Positions 43,639 through 53,386 of a stretch of 64,000 bases of DNA are shown piece after piece; positions within the stretch are counted from its first letter, which is position 1; each line of letters begins with the position of its first letter. The stretch lies in contig NZ_BMQI01000018.1 of assembly GCF_014648035.1 (NCBI RefSeq), positions 23,009 through 87,008 of the forward strand. Direction: 5' to 3'. Made by a program: the position numbers and the translations under genes. Source of the DNA: Shewanella algicola. GTDB taxonomy: Bacteria > Pseudomonadota > Gammaproteobacteria > Enterobacterales > Shewanellaceae. Under the pieces are notes generated by a model that did no database searches, was not told the origin of the DNA, and worked only from the letters and a program-made list of their open reading frames with translations.

Positions 43639-46600
43639 TTAATGATGTTCTATTGAATCTAATGGCTCTGCAGTCGTTTTAGGTTGCCACCACCAGATGA
43701 AGAATCGTCTTAATACACGTTTTATATCATCTAAAATAATGTACAAAATCGGCACTAAAATCAGGGTGACCACAGTTGAGAATAAAATACCAAACGCGAG
43801 CGATGTAGCCATTGGGATAACAATTTTAGCCTGTAAACTGCGCTCCATAATAATCGGTACTAAGCCAACAAAGGTGGTTAACGAGGTTAAAATAATCGCT
43901 CTAAATCGGTAACAGCCCGAGTCAATGGCCGATTGCATTAACGACTTGCCTTGCTCGCGGGCGCGGTTAACAAAGTCGACTAAAATCAGTGAGTCGTTTA
44001 CCACGACCCCGGCTAACGCCACAATGCCGCATAAACTCAAGATACTCATTGATAAGCCAAGAATAAAGTGACCAAATAAGGCGCCAATCATACCAAATGG
44101 AATCACCGACATAATGATTAATGGCTGGGTGTAAGACTTAAGCGGAATGGCCATTAAAGCGTAGATGGTGAACATGGCAAAGAAAAAGCCTTGCGCCAAG
44201 CCTAGCATTGCATTTTGCTCGTCTAAGCTGCCGCCATCTAAAGCAGAGGCTACTTTAGGGTACTGCGCGGTTAGTTCAGGTAAAAAGTCTTGTTGAATTT
44301 CTGCCACCACTTTTGACGGCTCAACATTGTTTTTATTCACATTGGCGCTAATGGTAATTGCTCTGCGGCCATCAACACGAGTAATCGAGGCGTAAGACTC
44401 ACCTAGCTCGATTTCTGCCACGGTTGAAAACGGTACCGCAACACCTGCAGGTGTGCGGATTAGCATGTTTTCAAGGTCGCCCACAGTGCGGCGCTGCTCA
44501 AGCGGATAACGCACCATCACTTTAACTTCTTCTTTATTGCGTAAAATACGTTGTGCTTCATAACCATAAAAGCCATAACGTACCTGGCGCGCTAAGTCTG
44601 ACAGTGTTAGCCCTTGTGCTTCAGCCTCTGGGCGGATGTTTAAACGTATCTCATGTGAGCCTGATGAGAAGTTGTCGGTAATATCAAACACGCCTTCGTA
44701 AGTCGCTAATTTTGATTTAAGCGCTTTGGATGCCTCAGACAGCTGGGCTAAGTCACTAGAGGTTAAGCGGAACGATAAATCTCCGCCGGCATCGTTAGTG
44801 CTGGCATTGATATTTAATTTTTTAACCGATAACAGTTCAGGCAACTGCTTACGCCATTCTTCTGCAATGGCAACGCCGTCGACTTCGCGGTCTTCACCTT
44901 TTGTTAACTCGGTAAAGACAAAGGCGCTGCTGCGTGAACTGAGCTCAATGTAGCTGTGTTTTACCATTGGATAACCGTATTGGTCTTCAAGTTTGGCGTT
45001 CATTTTGTATAACGCATCTTCAACTTGTTGTAGCACTTTTAAGGTGTTTTCTTCTGAACTGCCTTCTTCCATTTCAAGTTGAACTTGAATAAAGTCTGAC
45101 GGAATATCAGGGAAAAATACCCAACGCACTTTGCCACTTTGCACTAGCGCCAGCGATAAAATTAATACTCCAATAAACACAGCGACTACGCTGTAACGTA
45201 CTTTAATGCAACGCTCTAAAAAATGACGATATTTGTTGTGGATAAAGTGCTGTAGCCATTCGTTTAATCCAAATTTTATTCTCGAAAATAAGTGGGTCGG
45301 GGCAGTCCGCTTTTTAATTTTCATGTGGGCTAAATGCGCGGGTAAAATCAATTTTGATTCCACTAACGAAAATGCTAAACATAAAATCACCACCATGCCG
45401 ATGGATTTCCAAATAACCCCCATGGGACCCGATACCATAATCATGGGAATAAACGCGGCAATGGTGGTCAATACCCCAAAGGTGGCTGGCATTGCCACAT
45501 TTTGTACCCCTTTAATCACATTGTTTAACGAGTGGCCATTTTCTTCCAGCTCAGTGTAAGCACTTTCGCCGATGACAATGGCATCGTCGACCACTATCCC
45601 CAGTACCAGGATAAAGGCGAATAAGGTCAACATGTTGATAGACATATTGAAAGGCTCAATAGGCATTAATAGCATGGTGCCTAAAAAGCACACTGGTAGC
45701 CCCAGCATGACCCAAAATGCGAGTTTAAGGTCTAAAAATAAGGCCAAAATAACAAATACCAACAGCGCGCCATAAAACATGTTCGACAACATCATGTTTA
45801 AACGGCCTTGCAGGTAGTGGGTTAAGTCGCCCCAGGTATCCAGTTCAATATTACTTGGTAAGGTGAGCTTGCGTTCGGCGACATAGTCTTTAACTTGAGA
45901 GGCGATATCTAAAGCATTTTGGTCATCAATACTGGCTATTTCTATCACCGCTGCCGGCTTGCCATTAAAGCGGGTGTACTCTAAACGTTCTTCAAAGTCA
46001 TCATTAATGGTCGCAACTTGTGGCAACATAATACGGCTACCGTCTGCCCGAGTTGTGACCACTATTTTGGCAAAGTCATCGGCATTGTAGGCCTGGCCTT
46101 TGGTGCGCAATAAAATATCGCCATCTTTGGCGCGGATCGACCCACCGGGTAAGTCGATAGATGAGTTTTGAACGGCTAGCGCAACTTGGGTAAAGGTGAT
46201 GCCATATTCACGCAGCTTATCTTCAGACAATTCAATGCCAATTTCGTAATCGCGCACCCCATTGACTGTTGCACGTGTGACCGCAGGTAGATCGGTAATG
46301 TCATCACGAATGGCTTTAGCCATTTCTTTCATGTCATGTAGATTCATGTCTCCATAGACAGACACCCAAATCACACTATTTTCTGGTTTTATTTGATAAA
46401 TATTGGGTTTTTCGATGTTGTCCGGGAAGGTGGCAATCGCATCGACCCGCAATTTTGCTTCGTCGAGCACTTGCTGAACATCGTAGCCGTCTTCAACTTC
46501 AATGGTCACAGAGCCAACGCTGTCACTGGCAACAGAGGTGACTTTGTCAATGCCGCTGATGTCTTGAATGGCTTCTTCGATTTTTATGTTAATCCCTTCT

Positions 46601-46791
46601 TCAATTTCTTGTGGCGCAGCACCTGGATAGGCCACATTGATATTAATTAGGTTTAATTCAAAAGTCGGAAACACTTCTTTATTAATGATAAACGTACTAA
46701 ATAAACCGCCGATAAGCAGTGCTGCCATGAGTAAGTTTGCCGCGACACTGTTGCGGGCAAACCAGGCAATAATTCCTTTATTGGTATCCAT
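43639..46791 (-). CDS. RND-family efflux pump inner-membrane protein
   Basis: 1050 residues, AcrB/HAE1-type proton-driven pump. Around 12 membrane segments with two large periplasmic loops. The proton relay aspartates are in LGIVVDDAIVIGE (TM4), with the second half GVVVNDSLILVDFVN. Overall pattern fits the group often found as a single pump with an MFP gene and no TolC in the operon. The MFP gene is 2 bases upstream on the same strand. Substrate not known. Confidence 0.9.
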   Translation of the reverse strand: MDTNKGIIAWFARNSVAANLLMAALLIGGLFSTFIINKEVFPTFELNLININVAYPGAAPQEIEEGINIKIEEAIQDISGIDKVTSVASDSVGSVTIEVEDGYDVQQVLDEAKLRVDAIATFPDNIEKPNIYQIKPENSVIWVSVYGDMNLHDMKEMAKAIRDDITDLPAVTRATVNGVRDYEIGIELSEDKLREYGITFTQVALAVQNSSIDLPGGSIRAKDGDILLRTKGQAYNADDFAKIVVTTRADGSRIMLPQVATINDDFEERLEYTRFNGKPAAVIEIASIDDQNALDIASQVKDYVAERKLTLPSNIELDTWGDLTHYLQGRLNMMLSNMFYGALLVFVILALFLDLKLAFWVMLGLPVCFLGTMLLMPIEPFNMSINMLTLFAFILVLGIVVDDAIVIGESAYTELEENGHSLNNVIKGVQNVAMPATFGVLTTIAAFIPMIMVSGPMGVIWKSIGMVVILCLAFSLVESKLILPAHLAHMKIKKRTAPTHLFSRIKFGLNEWLQHFIHNKYRHFLERCIKVRYSVVAVFIGVLILSLALVQSGKVRWVFFPDIPSDFIQVQLEMEEGSSEENTLKVLQQVEDALYKMNAKLEDQYGYPMVKHSYIELSSRSSAFVFTELTKGEDREVDGVAIAEEWRKQLPELLSVKKLNINASTNDAGGDLSFRLTSSDLAQLSEASKALKSKLATYEGVFDITDNFSSGSHEIRLNIRPEAEAQGLTLSDLARQVRYGFYGYEAQRILRNKEEVKVMVRYPLEQRRTVGDLENMLIRTPAGVAVPFSTVAEIELGESYASITRVDGRRAITISANVNKNNVEPSKVVAEIQQDFLPELTAQYPKVASALDGGSLDEQNAMLGLAQGFFFAMFTIYALMAIPLKSYTQPLIIMSVIPFGMIGALFGHFILGLSMSILSLCGIVALAGVVVNDSLILVDFVNRAREQGKSLMQSAIDSGCYRFRAIILTSLTTFVGLVPIIMERSLQAKIVIPMATSLAFGILFSTVVTLILVPILYIILDDIKRVLRRFFIWWWQPKTTAEPLDSIEHH

Positions 46792-46793
46792 GA

Positions 46794-47987
46794 TTATTCA
46801 CCTGCCGTCGTAGCGGCTTCAGGGGGGGTGTCAGTGTTGCTGGATTCTTCTCCCAGTATTTTGACTGTTTGCCCTGAGCTTAAGCTGTTGACACTGGTGG
46901 TTGACACGCGTTCGTTGGCTTTAAAACTGCCTTTGATATAAAGCGTATCAACGTCGGAGCGGATAATATTGACCTGGCGCATTTCGATGATGTTGTCTTG
47001 ATTTACCACTGCCACCTGGCCATTACGGACAACATGGCGAGGCAATGTGACAATATCATTAACGGTGCGACCAGTGATTACTGCGTTAACAAAGCTGCCG
47101 TATTTAAGCGGTAATTGGCCAGAGATTTTGGTGTTACGAAGATAAGGGTCGCGAATTTCGGCCACCAAATACACCATGCGGGTTTGTTCATCAATCACGT
47201 TTTCGCTGCGCACAATAGTGCCTTGCCAGGTGACTGGTTTACCGGCAAGTTGAGCTGTGAGTGTGACGCTGGTGTCTGGGTTTTCAACTGACTCAAGGTA
47301 GGCGAGTTCTTCGTTGGTGAGTGGTAATCTAATTTCAGCAATACTGGTATCGTAAAGTTCGCCTAGATTAGTGCCCAGTGTGACATATTGGCCTAAATCG
47401 ACATTGCGTGCTTTAATGATGCCGTCAAAAGGTGCACGGATAACAGTACGCTCTAAATTACGTTGGGCTCGTGCTAATGCCGCCTGGGCATACTTGACGT
47501 TTGCTTGCTCTTTTTTCAATTGCGGAATACGTAACCCAAGTTCTGGTGGTAAGCCTTGGGTAAAATCTTTAAATTCTACTTTTGCGACTTCTCCACGGGC
47601 TTTTTCTTCGTTGAGAGCCGCGGTTGCTTGTGCTAGTGTCGCTTCAGCCTGGATTAAATCGGCTTCATAATCTGAGGGTTCAATGATGGCCAATTGCTCG
47701 CCTTTTTTGACCACGCCACCGGCAACAAAGTTTGCTGAAATACTTAGCATACGCCCTTGAACTTCGGTGACTAATTGCGTTTTGTATTTGGGATTAACCA
47801 CACCATATGACGGTAAGTTCAGTGACAAGGTTTGTGGCGTCACGGTTTGTACATCGACAATAGGAATGTTTATGGGCTCATCTTTTTGCTCTGGGGCTTC
47901 TTGGGTATTAATTAATAACCAGGCTGCGGCAGCAAACACTGCGATAATAAAGAGTGGTGACAGTCTTCTTAGAATTTTTTTTATCAT
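46794..47987 (-). CDS. RND efflux periplasmic adaptor (MFP)
   Basis: 397 residues. The N-terminus has a membrane anchor (LFIIAVFAAAAWLLIN). The body is the usual adaptor: a lipoyl-like half (VTEVQGRMLSISANFVAGGVVKKGEQLAIIEPSDYEADLIQAEATLAQA), a coiled-coil hairpin (about 110-180), and the second lipoyl half (RAPFDGIIKARNVDLGQYVTLGTNLGELYD). It connects the pump to an outer-membrane TolC. Its stop is 2 bases from the pump start, so the operon order is adaptor-pump. Confidence 0.9.
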   Translation of the reverse strand: MIKKILRRLSPLFIIAVFAAAAWLLINTQEAPEQKDEPINIPIVDVQTVTPQTLSLNLPSYGVVNPKYKTQLVTEVQGRMLSISANFVAGGVVKKGEQLAIIEPSDYEADLIQAEATLAQATAALNEEKARGEVAKVEFKDFTQGLPPELGLRIPQLKKEQANVKYAQAALARAQRNLERTVIRAPFDGIIKARNVDLGQYVTLGTNLGELYDTSIAEIRLPLTNEELAYLESVENPDTSVTLTAQLAGKPVTWQGTIVRSENVIDEQTRMVYLVAEIRDPYLRNTKISGQLPLKYGSFVNAVITGRTVNDIVTLPRHVVRNGQVAVVNQDNIIEMRQVNIIRSDVDTLYIKGSFKANERVSTTSVNSLSSGQTVKILGEESSNTDTPPEAATTAGE

Positions 47988-48357
47988 TTCTATTGCGTAT
48001 CCATGCTTAAATAAGACTAACGACAGTTAACTACGTTGGCTAAGCTGTTCATTCAGATTCATTTTTATTACTCATAACTTATAAATTAACAGAGTCTTGG
48101 GCTTAGCTAAATAGTTTTATGTAAATAAAATGTTTCTAATTTTGAGTTTGTTGCCTATTTTGCGATTGAATCTGAATAAATCGTTATAAACGGCACAAAT
48201 AAATGAAAATAAATCTTATTAACTCATAGTTAATTCAATTTAATCAATGTATTAGTGATAGTCTTGTTGGTGGGTGTTTTTTGCGCGGAAATTGACATTT
48301 CTTGACACTTTTTGCCGTATTGCGTCTAGTTAATTGTGTTATATCTCACTTAGGCAA
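47988..48357. other. Upstream region of the RND operon with a distant inverted repeat
   Basis: About 370 AT-rich bases. ATTCAGATTCA (48051-48061) and TGAATCTGAAT (48167-48177) form a perfect 11-bp inverted pair 105 bases apart, both upstream of the adaptor gene. They could be two operator copies for a regulator that is not encoded nearby. Nothing else recognised. Confidence 0.5.
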
Positions 48358-48358
48358 T

Positions 48359-48392
48359 AAAAAAAGCGAATTATTAAATAATCCGCTTTTTT
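48359..48392 (-). terminator. Terminator of srmB
   Basis: An A-run, GCG and ATTATT arm (48359-48375) pairs with AATAAT, CGC and a T-run (48377-48392), with one mismatch near the base of the GCG stem. On the minus strand it ends in a T-tract. Confidence 0.8.
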
Positions 48393-48429
48393 ATTGGAGT
48401 AGACCATATACAGGCCCTAGTACGAAAGA

Positions 48430-49650
48430 TTACTTTTTCTTGTATTTTTTCGACTTCACTCTGGCATCTTTTGCGTTGGCTTTTTTCTTGCCTGGCACTT
48501 TTGCTTCTTTGTGCTTAGGGCGAAGCTCTTCAATCACACGGCGTTTAAGCGGCAGCTCAATATAACGTTCAATTTTAGACACAATACGCATGTCGTGTGC
48601 TTCAACTAACGAAATCGCCGTTCCTTTTGCGCCAGCACGGGCGGTACGACCAATACGGTGCACGTAAGCATCAGCAGAGCGTGGCATATCAAAGTTGATA
48701 ACATGAGTAATATCGTCAACATCAATGCCTCGGGCAGCAACGTCTGTTGCTAGCAATACATTGACTTCGCCTTTTGAGAACTTACCTAACGCCTGGAAAC
48801 GTTTTTTCTGCTCCATATCGCCGCGCATAAAGGCGCATGGAATATTGGCTTTAAGCAGTAAACCTTCAAGGCTAGCAACGATTTCACGTGTTTTAACAAA
48901 CACAATGGCACGTTTAACGTTTTCTTGGCGCAAAATATGACATAGCAAAGCAAACTTATGAGCGTTGTCATCGGCAAGGTGGATCCACTGATGCACTTTG
49001 GCTTTTTCGCTGCGCGGTGATTCAACATCGACCACGACAGGATCGTTTAACAACTCACGCGCAAAACGGTTAACCCCGTTGCCTTCAAGCGTTGCAGAAA
49101 ATAACATATTTTGCTTACGACCTTGGGCTTCAATCGCAATGGTTTGCACAACTGATGAAAATCCCATATCAAGCATACGGTCTGCTTCATCGATGATTAA
49201 CATTTCAACTTCAGTCGCATCAAACTTATCTTTGTCTAGGTATTCCATTAATCGACCAGGTGTGGCGATTAATAAATCAACATTATCTTCTAGTGCTTCT
49301 TCTTGCGGGCCGTAAGGCACACCGCCAGTAATGATGGCGATATTAAGATCAAGATCGGTAGCAAGGTGGCAAGCATAGCGATGAATTTGGCTAGCAAGTT
49401 CGCGTGTTGGCGTTAATACCAAAATACGTGCTTGACCCTCAAATCGGCGAGGAAAGTCGATAAGATGCTGTAAAGCAGGCAGTAAAAAACTGGCTGTTTT
49501 ACCGGTGCCGGTTGGCGCACGCGCTAAAATATCCCGCTGATCCATGGCCAATGGAATGGTTTGTTGCTGAATAGTGGTAGGGGTGTTGTGTCCCATGGCC
49601 TTGAGTGACTCTAATAAGCTAGGGTCGAGCTGGAAATCTTCAAATTGCAT
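48430..49650 (-). CDS. srmB: DEAD-box RNA helicase SrmB
   Basis: ATP-dependent RNA helicase that helps early assembly of the large ribosomal subunit. 406 residues. Q-motif near the start, Walker A APTGTGKT, PTRELASQ, DEAD (IIDEADRMLD), FSAT, and HRIGRTARAG. The tail (about 375-406) is Lys-rich, as in SrmB. trmN lies 53 bases upstream on the same strand, which differs from E. coli, where the two genes are divergent. Start ATG 49650. Confidence 0.93.
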   Translation of the reverse strand: MQFEDFQLDPSLLESLKAMGHNTPTTIQQQTIPLAMDQRDILARAPTGTGKTASFLLPALQHLIDFPRRFEGQARILVLTPTRELASQIHRYACHLATDLDLNIAIITGGVPYGPQEEALEDNVDLLIATPGRLMEYLDKDKFDATEVEMLIIDEADRMLDMGFSSVVQTIAIEAQGRKQNMLFSATLEGNGVNRFARELLNDPVVVDVESPRSEKAKVHQWIHLADDNAHKFALLCHILRQENVKRAIVFVKTREIVASLEGLLLKANIPCAFMRGDMEQKKRFQALGKFSKGEVNVLLATDVAARGIDVDDITHVINFDMPRSADAYVHRIGRTARAGAKGTAISLVEAHDMRIVSKIERYIELPLKRRVIEELRPKHKEAKVPGKKKANAKDARVKSKKYKKK

Positions 49651-49703
49651 GCGCTGGTCTCGCTGAAAAATAGTTGAGTATTATAGCTGACCTAATGAGC
49701 AGG

Positions 49704-50432
49704 CTAAAGCTTTAAGTAGAATGGGCGGCATAAATCTATCATTGTTTGGCTGTATCCCGATTGTTTATTACGGATCGCCATTTGCAGGTACTGAGTTTGT
49801 TCAGCTGTGTCTGTGACATGTTTAAGCACCAGTATAGAGCGGTTAGGTGATTTTCCTTCGGCACTAATGATTTCAAGATGCTTGGCAACATAGAGTTTGT
49901 GCCCATTAAGTTGTTGAATAAAACTGGCCAAACTTTGTTGCGGTAAAATAATACTGGCATTGCCTCGAGGGGCTAGCAGTTGGCTGATGGCTTTTTGTAA
50001 CTCTGCAAACGATAAAGTATTGGTATGCCTTGCATCAGCTCGGGCACTATTTTTAGCTTGAGTCCCTTGTTCGAAATACGGTGGGTTGCAAATAATATGG
50101 TCGAATAAAGGTGCGATGTTTTTATCAAATTGTTTTTGAAAATCCTGAATGGCACCATGAAATAATTGCACTTTATTGGGCCAAGGGCTTTGCTCGATAT
50201 TATGCCTACAAGCATTAGCAGCTGCGGAGTCTAATTCAACAGCGGTAATTTTTGTGTCCTCAAGGCTGCGCTGCGCGGCCATTAAACTCAATAATCCGCT
50301 TCCTGCGCCAATATCAAGAATATGACTTGATTGGGTGAGTTGTGCCCATGCACCGAGAATAACGGCATCAGTACTGACAGCCATGCCACATTGCTCATCG
50401 TCGATATGAAATTGTTTAAACGTAAAAGGCAT
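49704..50432 (-). CDS. trmN: tRNA1(Val) (adenine(37)-N6)-methyltransferase TrmN
   Basis: SAM-dependent methyltransferase that modifies A37 of tRNA1(Val), 242 residues. SAM motif ILDIGAGSGLLSLMAAQR, acidic loop AVELDSAAANACRHN, and catalytic NPPYF (IICNPPYFEQG), the class signature for N6-adenine methylation. The start is MPFTFKQFHIDDEQCGM, as in YfiC/TrmN. It is upstream of srmB on the same strand and is divergent from brnQ. Confidence 0.92.
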   Translation of the reverse strand: MPFTFKQFHIDDEQCGMAVSTDAVILGAWAQLTQSSHILDIGAGSGLLSLMAAQRSLEDTKITAVELDSAAANACRHNIEQSPWPNKVQLFHGAIQDFQKQFDKNIAPLFDHIICNPPYFEQGTQAKNSARADARHTNTLSFAELQKAISQLLAPRGNASIILPQQSLASFIQQLNGHKLYVAKHLEIISAEGKSPNRSILVLKHVTDTAEQTQYLQMAIRNKQSGYSQTMIDLCRPFYLKL

Positions 50433-50911
50433 AATTAAACTGTGGTGATTGGGTTAATGTAAATGTTACGGCTGATGATAATCGCTTTGAGCTAGCGTGT
50501 CGTGAGTTAATTGACGCTAGGATAAATTGTTGAGTTTTTGTTATCAAAAATTAAACTAAAAAGGATAACTTGGCGATTATGTACACAAGTATTGACAGAA
50601 ATGCATGACAAAAACGGTATTTTAGTTATTTTGTTGAGCAAAGCTTGTGTCAATAAGTGATGTTTGGTATTGGTTTTGGCCGTTTTAGTTCAGTGAAATG
50701 GAGTAAAAAGTCTAACTTCAGCTATTTTGACAAGGATGTGGCTGATAAAAACAGGTTAGATGTTTATTTTATGTCGTTTCACAGCAGAATTTAGTATTTA
50801 AAAGTGTATTTTTAACTTTACAAAAAGTGGGCGCGTTCAGTTCAGCAGTAGCTAATTTTGGCGTAATCAATTAGGTTTGTTAAAAAACATAACAATAAAA
50901 AGAGGCAAGTA
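50433..50911. other. Divergent region trmN-brnQ
   Basis: 479 AT-rich bases. It contains a good -35 (TTGACA, 50592-50597) but no -10 at the right distance. A direct repeat of TGACA occurs (50593-50597 and about 50606-50610), and GTTATC / GATAAC (50540-50569) forms a short inverted repeat. No gene, riboswitch or T-box recognised. Confidence 0.4.
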
Positions 50912-52237
50912 GTGCAAACAACCAAGATGAGTTTGACGGATACGCTAGGGTTAGGCTTTATGACTTTTGCGTTTTTTCTAGGCGCAGGGAACTTAATTTT
51001 CCCTCCTTTTGCTGGCATGTTGGCTGGTGAAAATATGTCTTTTGCGATGCTCGGATTTTTGATTACCGCGGTGGGTATGCCATTGATTGGGTTAATTGCC
51101 GTTGCTAAAGCTAATGGTAAAGTTATGGCGCTATTACCTGCGTTTGCTGCTACGGCATTGGCCATTGCTATTTACATTATTATTGGCCCCGCATTTGCTG
51201 CACCAAGAACCGGGTTAGTGGCATTTGAAATTGGCGCAAGACCCTTCATTAGCAACCCAGACGCTGTGATGATGTTAGCGGGTAAAGAGTTCAATATTGC
51301 TCAGTTGATCTACACTTTAGTGTTTTTCTCTATTGTGATGTTTTTGTCTTTATACCCAGGCAAGTTGCTGGATAACGTGGGTAAGGTGTTAACGCCTATT
51401 TTGATTTTGTTATTAGTCAGCTTAGCCAGTTCAGTGATTATTTTACCGGGTTTTGAAGTTAATCAACCGGTTGGTGAATACATCAATAGCCCATTAACGA
51501 AAGGGATTATTGAAGGTTACAACACCATGGATACCCTAGCATCGTTGATGTTTGGTATGTTGATTATTGATTTGCTGCGTAAAAAAGGCGTTAACGATAC
51601 AGCCGATCAAACTAAGTATTTGGTGCGGGCTGCCTTTATCGCCGCAGGCGGATTAGCGTTTGTTTATGTGTCGTTATTTTATCTTGGCGCATCGGCGGGT
51701 GATTTTGCCATTGGTGCTGAAAATGGCGGCCAAATTCTAACAAACTATGTCACCCATCATTTTGGCAGCATTGGTATGTTAATGTTGTCTACCGTGGTAA
51801 CTCTAGCGTGTTTAACGACAGCGATTGGTTTAGTGACGGCATGTGCTGAGTTTTTCAATGAGCTAATGCCAAGTTTGTCGTATAAATTATTGGTTGTGTT
51901 GTTAAGTATAATTTGTGCCACGGTTGCTAACGTAGGATTGTCGCAATTAATCAGTGTTAGTATTCCGGTATTGATGACGATTTACCCTGTGGCGATTGCC
52001 TTAGTGTTAGTGACATTCTTAACCGAGCGTTTTGCTCGACCAGCATTTTCACACCGAGTGATTTTAAGTGTGGCGTTATTCTTTGGTATTTTTGATGGCC
52101 TGCAAACCGCGGGTATGGACATGAGCTTCTTGGACTTTATGCCACTACATGCTGAAGGCATGGCGTGGTTGTTGCCGACAGCACTGACCGCGATTGTGTG
52201 CTTGTTTCTACCCAAAAACCGTGTTGCAACCGCATAA
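50912..52237 (+). CDS. brnQ: Branched-chain amino acid transporter BrnQ
   Basis: Na+-coupled inner-membrane transporter for Leu, Ile and Val, 441 residues, about 12 segments. The family start LTDTLGLGFMTFAFFLGAGNLIFPP is clear. Start GTG 50912 follows AGAGG (50901-50905) 6 bases upstream; ATG 50927 is too far from it. A single gene with terminator. Confidence 0.93.
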   Translation: MQTTKMSLTDTLGLGFMTFAFFLGAGNLIFPPFAGMLAGENMSFAMLGFLITAVGMPLIGLIAVAKANGKVMALLPAFAATALAIAIYIIIGPAFAAPRTGLVAFEIGARPFISNPDAVMMLAGKEFNIAQLIYTLVFFSIVMFLSLYPGKLLDNVGKVLTPILILLLVSLASSVIILPGFEVNQPVGEYINSPLTKGIIEGYNTMDTLASLMFGMLIIDLLRKKGVNDTADQTKYLVRAAFIAAGGLAFVYVSLFYLGASAGDFAIGAENGGQILTNYVTHHFGSIGMLMLSTVVTLACLTTAIGLVTACAEFFNELMPSLSYKLLVVLLSIICATVANVGLSQLISVSIPVLMTIYPVAIALVLVTFLTERFARPAFSHRVILSVALFFGIFDGLQTAGMDMSFLDFMPLHAEGMAWLLPTALTAIVCLFLPKNRVATA

Positions 52238-52296
52238 TGCCAAACGGAGTGTGAGACCAATATTCACGTTGTAAGTGAATAAAGGCAAACAATAAG

Positions 52297-52333
52297 ACGA
52301 CGTTATGATATTTTATCTAACGTCGTTTTTTTT
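52297..52333 (+). terminator. Terminator of brnQ
   Basis: Stem ACGACGTTA (52297-52305) / TAACGTCGT (52318-52326), then T-run. A second short hairpin TATTCAC/GTGAATA lies at 52261-52281. Confidence 0.85.
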
Positions 52334-52353
52334 ACCCCATTAGAGATGTTATT

Positions 52354-53259
52354 TTGGTTAAACCTGCATATCAGCCTAACCCGTTGATCAACCAGTTTTT
52401 GGATGATTTATGGTCGACAAAAGGATTAAGTGATAACACCTTGGCTTCATATCGCACTGACTTGCAGCATTTAGAGCGTTATGTGTTATCGCAAGGCTGT
52501 GATTTATTGCGTGTCGATCAAGGCTTGCTGCGTGATTATTTGAATGCCCGTTTTGAGCAGCAGTTTGCTAAAAGCAGTACCGCCCGGTTATTAAGTAGTT
52601 TACGACGCTTTTATGGCTACTTGTTGGTAGAGCAACTGATTAGCGAAGATCCTACCGCCTTAATTAAATCGCCAAAGCTAGCACGTCAACTACCCGACTC
52701 ATTGTCTGAAGCACAAATCGATAGTTTACTGGCTGAACCCAATGAGGATGACCCAATCGAATGTCGTGATAAAGCCATGTTGGAATTGCTATATGCCACT
52801 GGGCTGCGGGTTACTGAGTTGGTGAGTTTAACCATGGAGCAAATAAGCTTGCGTCAGGGGCTTGTGCGAGTGGTAGGTAAAGGCGGTAAAGAGCGTTTAG
52901 TGCCTTTGGGCGAGTTAGCGGTGGCCGAGGTTGAGCAATACATGCGCTTTGCTCGTGGCGAATTATTACATATGAAACAATCTGATGTGGTGTTTCCATC
53001 AAGACGCGGACAAATGATGACACGGCAAACGTTTTGGCATCGGATTAAGTTGTATGCGGCAAGAGCAGGGATCCAGTGTCATTTGTCTCCACATACTTTA
53101 CGCCATGCTTTTGCGACTCATCTACTCAATCATGGGGCTGATTTGCGTGTGGTACAATTATTACTCGGCCACAGTGACTTATCGACAACCCAAATTTACA
53201 CCCATGTGGCAAAAGTGCGCTTGCAACAGCTTCACAGTCAGCATCATCCTCGAGGGTAG
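52354..53259 (+). CDS. xerD: Tyrosine recombinase XerD
   Basis: Site-specific recombinase that resolves chromosome dimers at dif with XerC and FtsK. 301 residues. The catalytic set is visible: R152 (ATGLRVTEL), K176 (GKGGKE), H247 and R250 (SPHTLRHAF), H273 (LLGHSDL), Y282 (IYTHV). The start is TTG 52354, with AGAG (52342-52345) as a weak ribosome site. The order xerD-dsbC-recJ is the conserved gammaproteobacterial one. Confidence 0.95.
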   Translation: MVKPAYQPNPLINQFLDDLWSTKGLSDNTLASYRTDLQHLERYVLSQGCDLLRVDQGLLRDYLNARFEQQFAKSSTARLLSSLRRFYGYLLVEQLISEDPTALIKSPKLARQLPDSLSEAQIDSLLAEPNEDDPIECRDKAMLELLYATGLRVTELVSLTMEQISLRQGLVRVVGKGGKERLVPLGELAVAEVEQYMRFARGELLHMKQSDVVFPSRRGQMMTRQTFWHRIKLYAARAGIQCHLSPHTLRHAFATHLLNHGADLRVVQLLLGHSDLSTTQIYTHVAKVRLQQLHSQHHPRG

Positions 53260-53386
53260 TGTTATCGATATCAAATCCTTACATTTAAGAGTTTGAGTAT
53301 TTGTTGCGTTCATTTAATTAAATCTGTAAGTTTTGCTTACGAAGTCGGGTCTATACATTTTGAACCCGTGTAAATTAGGAATTATC

